A stretch of 64,000 nucleotides of DNA from CAWFLT01 sp963816795 (GTDB lineage Bacteria > Acidobacteriota > Vicinamibacteria > Vicinamibacterales > SCN-69-37): contig CAWFLT010000003.1 in assembly GCA_963816795.1 (NCBI GenBank), forward strand, positions 248,001-312,000, read 5' to 3'. Of the stretch, positions 29,378 to 38,932 are shown in pieces. The translations under genes and the position numbers were made by a program. The stretch's first letter is position 1. Each line of letters begins with the position of its first letter. The notes below the pieces were generated by a model. It did not search any database. It saw only the letters and a program-made list of their open reading frames with translations, and was not told where the DNA came from.

Positions 29378-30228
29378 CGCGGCTGCTCCTGGCGACGTCG
29401 GTTGTCCTCGCGCTCGGCCCAGGCGCGCCGCCGCAGCAGGCGGTCTTCTCGGCCCGCGTGACGAACGTACGCGTCGATGCGCTCGTCACCGACGGGCGCC
29501 AGGTACTGCTCGGTCTGCAGCCGGCCGACTTCGAGGTCCTCGACAACGGCGTCGCGCAGCAGGTCGACCTGATGGCCGCCGAGCGGGTCCCCCTGAACGT
29601 CGTCCTTGCCCTGGACATGAGTGGCAGCGTGACCGGTGAGCGGCTGGCGCACCTGCGCGCCGCGGCGAAGCTGGTGGTCGATGCCCTCCTGCCCGGCGAG
29701 AAGGTCGGGCTGATTCTCTTCAATGCGGGCGTCGGCGTGCAGACGCCGCTGACGACGGATTTCACCCTCGTGCGCAGGGCGCTCGACGCGCCGTCGAACG
29801 GCGGCGACACCGCGCTGGTGGATGCCAGCTACGCCGCCATGACGTTGAGCGAATCGGACAGCGGGCGCGCGCTGGCCATCGTCTTCAGCGACGGCGCCGA
29901 CACGGCCAGTTTTCTGAGTGGCGCCTCCGTCGTCACGACGGCCCGGCGCAGCAACGCCGTCATCTACGCGGCATCGGCCGGGGGCACGGGGCGATCGACC
30001 TTCCTGCGCGACCTGTGCGAGACAACGGGCGGACGCCTTTTGAATGTGCGATCGACGAGCGGCCTCGGCGAGGCCTTCGTCAGCATTCTCGAGGAATTCC
30101 GTCAGCGCTACCTGATCAGCTTCACGCCCCGCGGCGTCCCACCGGGCGGCTGGCACGATCTCACCGTCCGCGTTAAAAACCGGCGAAATGCGGAAGTGAA
30201 GGCGCGACGGGGGTATTTCGGGAAGTAG
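29374..30228 (+). CDS. VWFA-related (acidobacterial) domain protein
   Basis: A 284-residue protein with an intact frame. A signal peptide (LLLATSVVLALGPGAP) precedes the beta-strand prefix (RVTNVRVDALVTDG), and the vWA domain has the MIDAS motif DMSGSV at residues 81-86, the second metal contact in DFTLVRRAL and FSDGAD around 175. The C-terminus closes QRYLISFTPRGVPPGGWHDL. It is a secreted adhesin or binding domain of unknown ligand. It is the third gene of an overlapping operon (SDR-TPR-VWFA). Confidence 0.88.
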   Translation: MTRLLLATSVVLALGPGAPPQQAVFSARVTNVRVDALVTDGRQVLLGLQPADFEVLDNGVAQQVDLMAAERVPLNVVLALDMSGSVTGERLAHLRAAAKLVVDALLPGEKVGLILFNAGVGVQTPLTTDFTLVRRALDAPSNGGDTALVDASYAAMTLSESDSGRALAIVFSDGADTASFLSGASVVTTARRSNAVIYAASAGGTGRSTFLRDLCETTGGRLLNVRSTSGLGEAFVSILEEFRQRYLISFTPRGVPPGGWHDLTVRVKNRRNAEVKARRGYFGK

Positions 30229-30264
30229 ATCTCGCGATGCAACACCGCACAGATCTCCGGATAT

Positions 30265-30364
30265 AACACGGGGGCCACGGAGAAGGCACGGGGGACACGG
30301 GGATCAGAAGGGTTAACCCTTTTGACTCCGTGGTCTCCGTGCCCATCTCCGTGTGCCCCGTGTG
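30265..30364. repeat. Inverted CACGGGG/CCCCGTG element (family A), complete
   Basis: A 100-base near-palindrome following the VWFA stop. The left arm holds four CACGG-type units with about 10-base spacing, the centre is AAGGGTTAACCCTT, itself a perfect palindrome, and the right arm mirrors the left with CCGTGG, CCGTGCC, CCGTGTG and CCCCGTGT. It could form a long hairpin or a bidirectional terminator between two convergent genes (29374-30228 and 30387-33791). Confidence 0.85.
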
Positions 30365-30386
30365 AGATGCCTGCGATCTTGTGGAA

Positions 30387-33300
30387 TTATTTGGTCGTTG
30401 CGAGAAATGCCAGCAGCGACGACAGCTCGTTCAGCGTCAGTCCGTCCACCAGGCCCTGCGGCATCATCGAGCCTTCGCGCACGCCGCGGTTGGCGATGAT
30501 GGCCTTTCGCAGCGTCGTCTCGACACCGGCGACGTCGCGCATCACGACCTCGGTCGGCGACTCGCGAATGACGAACCCCTCGAGCTTGCGGTTGTCGGTC
30601 GTCTCGAACCAGTTCGTCGCGAAGCCCTGGGCGACCTTCGCAGACGGTCGCAGGATCGACTCGAGGAGCTCGGCGCGGTTGTAGCGCGTCGTGACCCCGC
30701 CGAGAAATGGGCCCTTCTCCGGTTCACCCGCTGCGGTCGAGTGGCAGGTCGCGCAGGCCTGGCGCGTGAACAGTGTTCGGCCGGCGGCGGCGTCGCCGGT
30801 CAGGGGCGCCAGTCTCTCCGCGAGTTGCTCGAACGGCACGCTCGACACGAGCGCCGTGCCCGCGGCCGATGGTGCGGCGCCACCGGCAGCCGCCGCCGCT
30901 GGTGCGGTGGTCTCCGCCCGCGCGCGCGTGGCCGCGTAGGCCGCCGCATCGCGAATCTCGGGCGTCGACGATGTCGTGAAGGTCTGGATACGATCGCGGT
31001 AGCCGGCCGCTTCGGTCGCACCGATTGCGCGCAGGAGGCTCGCCACGCCGGGCCCGGTCCAAGCGGCCTCGATGGCTGCGCGAGCTTCCGTTCGCGCCGC
31101 TTCAATCGCGGCCGGATTCGCACCGCCACGGCCTCGTCCGCCCCCGCCTCCGCCACCGCCCCGCGCCCCGCCTCCGCGCGCGCCCGCGGCCGGCTCGGTC
31201 GCGAGTTGGATCAGTACGGCGTAAGCGAGCACCTGGTGCCCCCGGTCGCCACTCGTCGACATGGAGCGGAAGGTCGCGACGTTCGTCGCGTGTGCCGGAA
31301 GCGCCACGAACTGCCGCCACGCGGTCTCCAGATTCTCGTCGAGCCCCGGGCCCACCGTCACCGACGCGAACGCGTCAATCGCGCGAGTGAGCGCGTCGGG
31401 TCCGCTCGACGCCGCCGCGCCGAGCGGGCGCAGGGCGGCCGCGCGGACGGCGGGTGTCGCTGTTGTATCGAGAGCGGCCGCCTTCAGGATCTCGGCGCCT
31501 TGTGGCGTCGGCGTCCCGGCGGCTGCGATGATGTTGACGATCGCGGCGCGGTACGCCGGCTGCGATTTCGCGATGCGATCGAGGACCGGCGCTCGCACTG
31601 CATCGACTTCGAGCCGAACGCGGCCGAACATGGCGTCGGCCACGGCAGGTAACGACGCATCGCGCGCGGCCGCCATCGCGGCGAGCAGCTCTCCGGCGCC
31701 CACTGGCAGGACGCGGTTGCGCTCGAGATCGGCGGCGAACTTGGCGGCGTCGAACGGACCCGTCGTGACTGAGGCGGGCTGCAACAGCGCGGCCCGCAGC
31801 ACACCGCGGATTCGGGCGCTCTCTTCCCACGCCGCCGGATCGTAGTACGGCCCCGTCGTATCCGGCCGAGTCCCCCACCATTCCGGCAGGGTCCCGCGCC
31901 ACACTCCGTCGCGATAGTGCAGCCGCGCCAGCGCCTGGAGGATGCCGCTGCGAAGCTCGGGCGTGCGCGCTTCCGCCAGCGACGCGATCAGTCCAGTCAC
32001 CGCCGGCGCGCCGTGCGACATCTGCAGGACGCGCAGCGCGCCGTCGGCCACTGGCGCAGGGGCCGACGCGAGGGCCGTCAGCGAGGCATCCACCGCCGAC
32101 AGCGTCACCAGCGCGTCGATCGTCACGTTCGAGACGACGACGTCGGGGCTCGCGGTGAGCGGGAGCATGGCCTTGGCTGCGTCCACCGCGCCGAGCCGCT
32201 TCAGCCCGGTGGCGGCCTGCAGCTGCACGCGCGGGTCCGGATCGGACAGCGCTTGCAGGAACAGCGCCTTGGGGACGTTGGCGAGCTCGCTCCGGCGGTC
32301 CGTCAGCGCGCGGAGCGCTTGCGGCCGCAGCGCCGGATCGCCAGCGGCTTTGGCGAGGGCCGGGTGCGCGTCGGTCCCCGCCAACTGCTTCAGCGTGTAT
32401 ATCGCCGCGATCCGGCCGGCGACGGAACCCGAGGTAGCGGCGATCCGCGATTCGAGCAGTTTGATGCGTTCGGCCGAACGTCCGCGGCGGAGCAATGCCT
32501 GCTGCGCAAACCGCCGGTGCGTCTGGTTGTTCGATACGACCAGGTCCACCAGCTGGGTATCGGTGGCGGCCGTCACGTTGGGAGCGGGCGGCGGCGTCGC
32601 TCCGGCCGCGCTGACGCGCGCCAGATAGCCGATCTGTTCGCCTTGATAGCGGAACTGTCCACCGCGCCAGCTCGCCACGTAAAGGCGCGAGCGGCCGTCG
32701 ACCGCCATGTCGGTCGGACGGGCGGAGGTCAGAAACGGTTCCTGACCGACCGTGAACGTCGCGCCCTTCGGCGTGAGCGGATGACGATAGATCGCATTCC
32801 GGCCCCAATCGACCGAGTACAGCGCGTCGCCGTAGGGCGCCGGCAGGCCGGGATCCTGGACGTACAACATGCCGGTGCCGGAACCCGTGCCGTAGTCGGC
32901 GATCGGCGGGATCACCTCGTTGGTGAAGTTCCGGAAGAGCGACGGATAGCCGTACCGGGCTCCCTCGACGAAGTGATAGAGCCGGATGTCGAAGCCGCCA
33001 CCGTCGTTGGTGTTGCCGCGCGCGAACAGGTTCATCGACGGATCGATCGCCACGTCGTAGTCGTTGCGCGTGCCGCGCGAGTAGATTTCGAGCTCGGTCC
33101 CGTCCGGGCGGACACGCACGTTGCCGCCGCCGCGCATCTGGATTTCCTGGCCGTCGCTCCCGACCGCCTTGACGGCGCCGTAGTCGCCCACCGCGACGTA
33201 GAGCCAGCCGTCGATCCCGGCTTCGATGCCGTTGGTCGTGTGATCCGCGCCTCGAAAGTCGAGACCGAACCCGAGCCCGCGCACCAGCGTCCGCCGGTCT

Positions 33301-33791
33301 TCGGCGATGCCATCGCCGTTCGTGTCCCGCAACGCCGTCACAAAGGGCGGATGCGACACGTAGAGAGTGTCGCCATCGAACACCGCGCCGCGCGGGCTGT
33401 CGAGGGTGGCGAAGACGGTGTACTCGTCGGCCTGCCCGTCGTCGTTGTTGTCCACCAGGCGCAGAATGCTGCCCATGCCCGGATCGGCCTGCAACGAGCT
33501 GTTGCGATCGACGCAGACGAAGACGACACCTTCAAGGCTCGCGGTCACGCAGGCCGGATAGTTGAGGATCGGCGGCGTCGCGAAGGCCGTGGCTTGAAGG
33601 CCGGCCGGCACCTTGATATCTGCCAGCACTTCCGCGGCGGCGGTCGCGTTGACCGACACGCTGCCACGCGGCGCGAGCGCCGGCACCTCAGGCCGCGGCG
33701 GCGCCGCCGGAGGCGCCTGCTGCTGTGCCAACCCAACGGCTGCGGCAAGACTGATCAGGGAAAGAATGATGGGAACTCGTCGTTTGCTCAT
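30387..33791 (-). CDS. Large membrane-bound dehydrogenase-like protein: propeller, HEAT repeats, c-haem
   Basis: A 1134-residue single-frame protein. Residues 1-22 are a signal peptide. Residues 55-400 form a sorbosone/glucose-dehydrogenase-like propeller (GSILRLVDNNDDGQADEYT, GIEAGIDGWLYVAVGDYG, FDIRLYHFVEGARYGYPSLF). Residues 430-850 are helical HEAT-type repeats. A Gly/Arg-rich low-complexity linker (GGGARGG... GGRGRGG) is near residue 890. The C-terminal c-haem domain carries CATCH at 1013-1017 and a probable Met ligand in SMMPQG. The plan is that of large planctomycete-acidobacterial dehydrogenases of unknown substrate. The frame is free of errors over 3.4 kb. Confidence 0.85.
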   Translation of the reverse strand: MSKRRVPIILSLISLAAAVGLAQQQAPPAAPPRPEVPALAPRGSVSVNATAAAEVLADIKVPAGLQATAFATPPILNYPACVTASLEGVVFVCVDRNSSLQADPGMGSILRLVDNNDDGQADEYTVFATLDSPRGAVFDGDTLYVSHPPFVTALRDTNGDGIAEDRRTLVRGLGFGLDFRGADHTTNGIEAGIDGWLYVAVGDYGAVKAVGSDGQEIQMRGGGNVRVRPDGTELEIYSRGTRNDYDVAIDPSMNLFARGNTNDGGGFDIRLYHFVEGARYGYPSLFRNFTNEVIPPIADYGTGSGTGMLYVQDPGLPAPYGDALYSVDWGRNAIYRHPLTPKGATFTVGQEPFLTSARPTDMAVDGRSRLYVASWRGGQFRYQGEQIGYLARVSAAGATPPPAPNVTAATDTQLVDLVVSNNQTHRRFAQQALLRRGRSAERIKLLESRIAATSGSVAGRIAAIYTLKQLAGTDAHPALAKAAGDPALRPQALRALTDRRSELANVPKALFLQALSDPDPRVQLQAATGLKRLGAVDAAKAMLPLTASPDVVVSNVTIDALVTLSAVDASLTALASAPAPVADGALRVLQMSHGAPAVTGLIASLAEARTPELRSGILQALARLHYRDGVWRGTLPEWWGTRPDTTGPYYDPAAWEESARIRGVLRAALLQPASVTTGPFDAAKFAADLERNRVLPVGAGELLAAMAAARDASLPAVADAMFGRVRLEVDAVRAPVLDRIAKSQPAYRAAIVNIIAAAGTPTPQGAEILKAAALDTTATPAVRAAALRPLGAAASSGPDALTRAIDAFASVTVGPGLDENLETAWRQFVALPAHATNVATFRSMSTSGDRGHQVLAYAVLIQLATEPAAGARGGGARGGGGGGGGRGRGGANPAAIEAARTEARAAIEAAWTGPGVASLLRAIGATEAAGYRDRIQTFTTSSTPEIRDAAAYAATRARAETTAPAAAAAGGAAPSAAGTALVSSVPFEQLAERLAPLTGDAAAGRTLFTRQACATCHSTAAGEPEKGPFLGGVTTRYNRAELLESILRPSAKVAQGFATNWFETTDNRKLEGFVIRESPTEVVMRDVAGVETTLRKAIIANRGVREGSMMPQGLVDGLTLNELSSLLAFLATTK

Positions 33792-33806
33792 AGGACTGAC
33801 TATTCA

Positions 33807-34012
33807 TTACTGGCGCGGCCCCCCGCGCCTCGGGCTCGCATCGCCCAGGCGGCGCGGGGTGTCTACAAAATTAGAGGCGCGGGGCCCCACCCCCGCGCCT
33901 CGGGCCCGCGCCGCCAAGGCGGCGCGGGGTGCTCTCTAACATTACTGGCGCGGGGCCCCACCCCCCACGCCTCGGGCCCGCGCCGCCACAGGCGACGCGG
34001 GGTGTCTACTTT
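33807..34012. repeat. Three G+C-rich 66-70 bp units (family B)
   Basis: Three head-to-tail copies of a unit that begins TTACTGGCGCGGGGCCCCA or a variant, continues CCCCCGCGCCTCGGGC and ends GGCGCGGGGTG. Each unit contains GGGGCCCC and pairs of GGCGCGGGG/CCCGCGCC that can fold. It lies in the 262-base gap between two minus-strand genes, followed (34013-34053) by a scrap of family A (CTCCGTGA... CTTCTCCGTG). Confidence 0.85.
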
Positions 34013-34053
34013 GTTTTTCTCCGTGATCTCTAGCCCTTCTCCGTGTCCTCGTT

Positions 34054-37000
34054 CTAGAACGTGAATCGGATCTGCGCCTGGAACGCTCGCAGATCACGGG
34101 CGCCGGTCGCGACGCCGAATCCCGCGCCGCTTGGCCGCGAGAGCTCCGGACGTGGCGTGCCGTCGGCGTTGTACGGCAGGTTGGTGATCGTGTTCGGGTC
34201 CTGCAGGCTCACGAACTGCGCGGTGGTATTCCGGCCCGTCAGGACCACTTCGCTGAACGCGTTGAACATCTCGAGCCGCAGCTGGAGCTGGCGGCCGCCA
34301 CCGAAGCGGATGTTCCGCGCGATCGCGAAGTCCCACACGTGATCCGGGCAGCTCCGCATGTAGTTCTGGCCGGACTCGAGCCCGGTGCTGTTGACCCCGG
34401 GGCCCTTGAACGCCGAGGTGTTGAACTGCCGGGTGTAGTCGCTCGAGCAGCCCTTGCCGGGATCCCCGTTGATCAGGATGCGGGCGCCGTAGTCCGGCGA
34501 TCCGGTCATGATCTGGTTGTTGATGCCCGGGTAGCTGAAGCCCACGGTGTACGGGGACCCCGATCCGGCGGTGAAGACACCCGAGAGCTGCCAGTCATTG
34601 ATGACGAGCCCGATCACCTTCATCGGCCGCGCCGTCGCGTCGGCACGTCCGGCAGATCCCACACGAAGTTGCCCTTGACAGTGTGCGTGCGGTCGGCGCC
34701 GCGCGTGCCGTAGTTGGCGATGTCGTTTTCCGGCAAGAGGACGACTTCGCCCTCGCTGTCGAGGTTGTAGTAGGTCCCGCCGTTCAGACCGACGTCGCGG
34801 CTGAGCGTGTAGTTGAGCGTGAACTGGAGGCCGTCGCGGAACCGGCGGTTCCAGGACGTCTGCAGCGAGTGGAACGTGTTGTTGCCGTAGTTGGTCCGGC
34901 GGGTGATCCCGCCGTAGCCCTGATAGGGACGAAGGAAGTTCTGGTCGTAGGCGGCCGACCCGAGGGTGGCCGCGTTGAACACCTTCGTCGGGTCCTGGTT
35001 CTGCGGCAGGTACGCCGAGCCCAGCGGCACCGAGTTGATGTTGACGCTCAGCAACTGGTTGAAGTTGTAGTTGCCGACGTACTCGACGTCGATCGTCGAC
35101 GCCCACGGCAACGCCATCTGCATCCCGAAGTTCCACTGGGTCGAGGTCGGAATCTTCGAGTTGAACTGGAAGATCGTCAGGCCCGACGGCGATTCGAGGA
35201 GCAGGGGGTTGTTGGCGAGGTCGTTGAACGTGTTGTTGGTGACCGTGATCGTCTGCACCGAGTGCGGGTTCACCGACTGGCCGAAGATCTGGTTGCCGTC
35301 GGTGCGGTCGTAGAAGATGCCGCCGCCGCCGCGCAGGATCAGCCGCTGGTTGCCGCTGAGGTCGTACGCAGCCGCCGAAGCGCGGCGCGAAGACGAGCGA
35401 CGACCAACTGTAGTTCTCCTTCGGGTTGATGCCCGTGCCGGACGGGATGAGCCCGTTCTCGCGGTTGCCGACGTTCGGCACCATGCTGCCGACAGCAGTG
35501 TTGCTGCCCGGCCCGAGCACCTGTCCGGTGACCGGATTGAGCGCGCGCTGGTTGTTGCCCGTGCACGGCGGCACGGCGCCCGGCGCGCAGACGGGCCGAT
35601 AGAGCACGGCCGCGTTGGCCGGATCGAACTCGGTCGTCAGGAACTGTGCGGCAAAGCCGTTGTCATCGTATTGCGGCGTCATGTGGACCACACGCAAGCC
35701 GTAGTCGAGCGTCAACCTCGAGTTCATCTTCCAGTTGTCCTGCAGGAAGAACTCGAGATTGCTGTAGAGGTACTTGCCCTCGACGTAGCGGCTCGCCTGC
35801 TGGTACTGATTGAAGATGCCAAGCGCGGCGTTCGCGAAGCCGAACGTCGTGTCGAGCGGGTTGGTCGCCGACTCGCCGAAGTTCACCGAACCGCGATAGT
35901 TCGTACTCGGATCCTGCGGCTTGTAGGCGTATTCGTAGAACACGCCGGCCTTGGCCGTGTGCCGGCCCATGACCCTGGTCGCGCTCACGTTGACGTTGTG
36001 GACGAGGTTGCGCGTGAAGCAGCAGCCTCGCGGCGTGATGCCCGGGTTGTTGCCGCCGCGATTGCCGAACGAGAACGACGGCGGAATCTGGAACTCGCCA
36101 TCGCGGAAGAACGGCGCCGCGTCCGGGCCGAGGCTCGTCAGCTTGCTGTAGGCGTAGAAGCTCGGTTCCAGGAACCCGGCGTTCGGGAACAGCATCGGGA
36201 ACGCGGCCAGCCCAGGCGTGTTGTTGATGTTGCTCGCCGGGGTGATGGCGGTCGTCGCGATGTCGTTCAGGAAGTACCCGTAGGAGGCTTCGAGAAACGT
36301 CGAGGAATTCACCGAGTAGTTGACCGTGGTCGAGAACTGGGACTGGAACGGCACCCAGTCGACCATGTCGTTGAACCCGTTGAACAACCCGTTGTTTCCG
36401 ATGCCGAAGCGCCCTTGCGTGAACGGCCCGTTGGCCACCTTCGAGGCGTTCTGCCCGACCATCTTGCCCGACAGGCGCAACGCCTCCGAGATCTGGTAGT
36501 CGACGCGATAGGTTTCCTGACGCTGCTTCTGCTTGACCACGCTCGCGATGTTGATCGCGTTGAAGGTGTTCGTCTCCTGCCCTGTCGTGGTGGGCATCGG
36601 ATAGAAGTTGAGCACGGCCAACCCGAGCTGATTCAGGCGGCCGGCGGGAATCTTGCCGAGCACACCGCCATCCTGGAAGCAGCCGGACGTATTCGCGGTG
36701 GTGCACGGCAGGTTCAGCGAGGCGTCGCGAATCAGGTTGTAGACGTTCCCGTTGTTGTCGCGCGAGGCTGAGAAGTCGCCCGCGCGCTCGGCGGGCGTCG
36801 GCACGCGGAAGCGCGCGATGCTGCCAGACGTCTCACGCGGACGCCACTCCTGCGCGAAGAAGAAGAACAGCTTGTTGCTGCCGCCGGGCTTGCCGATCGG
36901 GCCGCCGAGCGTATAACCGATGTCGGACTCCTTGACGACATTGGTACTCTTGGGATTCCCGTTCTGCTTGTTAACCCAGCTGTTCGAGTTCCAGTCGGAG

Positions 37001-37767
37001 TTGCGGATGATGTCGTAGGCGCCACCGCGGAACCGGTTGGTGCCGCTCTTGGTGACGGCCGCGATCTGCATGCCGCTCGCCCGCCCGTATTCGGCCTGGA
37101 AGCTGCCGGTCAGGACCTTCACTTCGGCGATCGCATCGACGTTCATCGTCAACTGAATGGTGTTGCTGCCGGTGTCGGTAATCCCGATGCCGTCCATCAG
37201 GAAGTTCGTGCTGCCGCCGCCGCCGAGCCGGCCGATGTTGGTGTTGTTGTCGTTGCGGCCGCCCATGCCCGGCGCGAACAGCGCGACGTTGAAGAAGCTG
37301 CGGCTCTGCAGCGGCAGGTTCTCGACCGCTTCGGTCGTGACCGTGAACGATCGCTCACCGCTGTGGGCCTGAATCGTCGGCGACTCGGCCGTGACGTTGA
37401 CCGTTTCCGTCTGGCCACCGACTTCGAGGGTGATCGAGGGGACACCGACTCGGTCCCCTGGGCTGACGGCAATCCCGGGCCGCCGCCAGGTCTTGAAGCC
37501 CGTCATCGTGACTTCAAGGGTGTAGGTATCAGGTGTAATGTTCGGAAACACGAAGTCGCCACTCGTGCTCGACACGACGGGCGCGGACTTGGTGTTGCGG
37601 CTTTCACTGATGAGCACCAGGGTCGCGCCGGGTATGACGCCGCCCTGACCGTCCTTCACATTGCCGTAGACCTGCGCCGACGTGACTTGCGCCGACGCGG
37701 GAGGTGCCGCGCACAGATGGACGCACAGCGCCATCGTCGCCGCCCCGATTGCCTTCCTCACGTTCAT
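34054..37767 (-). CDS. Oar-like TonB-dependent receptor, two compensating frameshifts
   Basis: An open frame of 1237 residues. The signal peptide, carboxypeptidase-regulatory-like domain (QVYGNVKDGQGGVIPGATLV), plug domain ending AEYGRASGMQIAAVTKSG, and long barrel with terminal FQAQIRFTF are all visible. Between about 35365 and 34635 the true barrel sequence (NTFNDLANNPLLLESPSG, LPENDIANYGTRGADRTHTV) reads in another frame while the annotated frame stays open with Arg/Pro-rich nonsense. Two opposite one-base errors explain this. SD-like AGGGGG precedes the start. It imports an unknown large substrate and is probably upregulated with polymer use. Confidence 0.85.
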   Translation of the reverse strand: MNVRKAIGAATMALCVHLCAAPPASAQVTSAQVYGNVKDGQGGVIPGATLVLISESRNTKSAPVVSSTSGDFVFPNITPDTYTLEVTMTGFKTWRRPGIAVSPGDRVGVPSITLEVGGQTETVNVTAESPTIQAHSGERSFTVTTEAVENLPLQSRSFFNVALFAPGMGGRNDNNTNIGRLGGGGSTNFLMDGIGITDTGSNTIQLTMNVDAIAEVKVLTGSFQAEYGRASGMQIAAVTKSGTNRFRGGAYDIIRNSDWNSNSWVNKQNGNPKSTNVVKESDIGYTLGGPIGKPGGSNKLFFFFAQEWRPRETSGSIARFRVPTPAERAGDFSASRDNNGNVYNLIRDASLNLPCTTANTSGCFQDGGVLGKIPAGRLNQLGLAVLNFYPMPTTTGQETNTFNAINIASVVKQKQRQETYRVDYQISEALRLSGKMVGQNASKVANGPFTQGRFGIGNNGLFNGFNDMVDWVPFQSQFSTTVNYSVNSSTFLEASYGYFLNDIATTAITPASNINNTPGLAAFPMLFPNAGFLEPSFYAYSKLTSLGPDAAPFFRDGEFQIPPSFSFGNRGGNNPGITPRGCCFTRNLVHNVNVSATRVMGRHTAKAGVFYEYAYKPQDPSTNYRGSVNFGESATNPLDTTFGFANAALGIFNQYQQASRYVEGKYLYSNLEFFLQDNWKMNSRLTLDYGLRVVHMTPQYDDNGFAAQFLTTEFDPANAAVLYRPVCAPGAVPPCTGNNQRALNPVTGQVLGPGSNTAVGSMVPNVGNRENGLIPSGTGINPKENYSWSSLVFAPRFGGCVRPQRQPAADPARRRRHLLRPHRRQPDLRPVGEPALGADDHGHQQHVQRPRQQPPAPRIAVGPDDLPVQLEDSDLDPVELRDADGVAVGVDDRRRVRRQLQLQPVAERQHQLGAAGLGVPAAEPGPDEGVQRGHPRVGRLRPELPSSLSGLRRDHPPDQLRQQHVPLAADVLEPPVPRRPPVHAQLHAQPRRRSERRDLLQPRQRGRSRPLAGKRHRQLRHARRRPHAHCQGQLRVGSAGRADATARPMKVIGLVINDWQLSGVFTAGSGSPYTVGFSYPGINNQIMTGSPDYGARILINGDPGKGCSSDYTRQFNTSAFKGPGVNSTGLESGQNYMRSCPDHVWDFAIARNIRFGGGRQLQLRLEMFNAFSEVVLTGRNTTAQFVSLQDPNTITNLPYNADGTPRPELSRPSGAGFGVATGARDLRAFQAQIRFTF

Positions 37768-37951
37768 AGGTCCCCCTGCAATAACCGCCGCTGTCCCAGT
37801 GCCCCAGACGGGACCGGACGGCAGACTGGAAGCGGTGCCAGACGGAGCCTACGTCCAGCGGCCGGCATTGTCCAGCCGGTTTCGGTTCAGTTTCTCGCCA
37901 GGCGAAACGTGTATTCCGCGGTGCGACACCGCCGATGGGGGACAATGGATC

Positions 37952-38758
37952 ATGGGACGTCAACCGGTCGCCGCTCTGAGCCTGATCGCCGCGCTGACCG
38001 TGACCTGGACACCGGGTGCGGCGCAGGCCCCGGAGCCGGCCAGCCTCGAATCGGCCCAGCGAGCGTTCTATAGCGGACAGTACGAGCAGGCCGCCGCCAC
38101 GACCCTCGCCATTCGCACCGCCGATCCGTCGAGCCTCGCCGCCTACGAGCTGCGCTCGTCCGCGCTCCACTTCCAGGTCAGACGCCTGATGGGCCACGGC
38201 ACCGACCGCGACCGTGCGTTCAAGGACTGTGCGGCGTGTCCGGCGTTGCTCGCCGAGTTCCAGACGGAGATTGCCCAGGGCCAGGCGGCCGCGCGCGCAC
38301 AACTGGCGGCGAACGAGGACGATGACAACGCGCGCTTCTTTCTCGGGAAGATCGATCTCAACTATGTGTGGATGCAACTCGCGACCCTCGGCAACCGGAC
38401 CGGCTGGGATCCGTACTGGGAGGCGCGCAAGGCGATGGACCTGATCATCAAGCGCCAGCCCACACACACGCGGGCCCGCGTGGCACGGGCCTGGATCGAC
38501 TACATCGTCGACACGCGCGTGAACTGGGGCTTCCGCTGGGTGCTGGGCGGTGGCAACAAGAAACGCGCGTTGGCCTGGATGCGGGCCGCGGCCATGGAGG
38601 ACACTGACGTCATCTCGCGCACCGAGGCGCGGTTCGCGCTGTGGGACATGCTGGTGCGTGAAAAGCAGTTTCAGGAAGCGGCCACGATCGCACGCGGGCT
38701 GGCGACGGAATACCCAGAGAACAAGGAGCTCGTGCTCTTCCTCAAGGCGCACAAGTAG
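37952..38758 (+). CDS. Exported tetratricopeptide-like protein of unknown function
   Basis: A 268-residue protein starting at ATG 37952 with leader AALSLIAALTVTWTPGAAQ. The helical body includes LESAQRAFYSGQYEQAAATTLAI, two spaced Cys (FKDCAACPALL), FFLGKIDLNYVWMQL and the ending GLATEYPENKELVLFLKAHK. The last and first segments resemble TPR helices; the Cys-x2-Cys pair could be a disulfide. It is divergent from the preceding TonB receptor and upstream of another. No named family was recognised. Confidence 0.7.
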   Translation: MGRQPVAALSLIAALTVTWTPGAAQAPEPASLESAQRAFYSGQYEQAAATTLAIRTADPSSLAAYELRSSALHFQVRRLMGHGTDRDRAFKDCAACPALLAEFQTEIAQGQAAARAQLAANEDDDNARFFLGKIDLNYVWMQLATLGNRTGWDPYWEARKAMDLIIKRQPTHTRARVARAWIDYIVDTRVNWGFRWVLGGGNKKRALAWMRAAAMEDTDVISRTEARFALWDMLVREKQFQEAATIARGLATEYPENKELVLFLKAHK

Positions 38759-38932
38759 CGTCGAATTCGACCCGCGCCGCGCCCGCATCAGAAGTAATCA
38801 ACTCATTAGCCGGATCACGCTCGTCACATGGCGGTTGCACGGTCGCGCGCGCGCGTTCTAGCATGCGTGAATGGGGATGGAAGCGATTCCAGATCCGGAC
38901 AGATCGTTCATCGGAACAAGGGAGTCGGAACA

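Noticed and set aside
31917..34064. 715-residue plus-strand open frame opposite the 1134-residue haem protein
   Set aside because: It is the complement of a well-supported gene, is Arg/His-rich without domains, and reflects the high G+C content.
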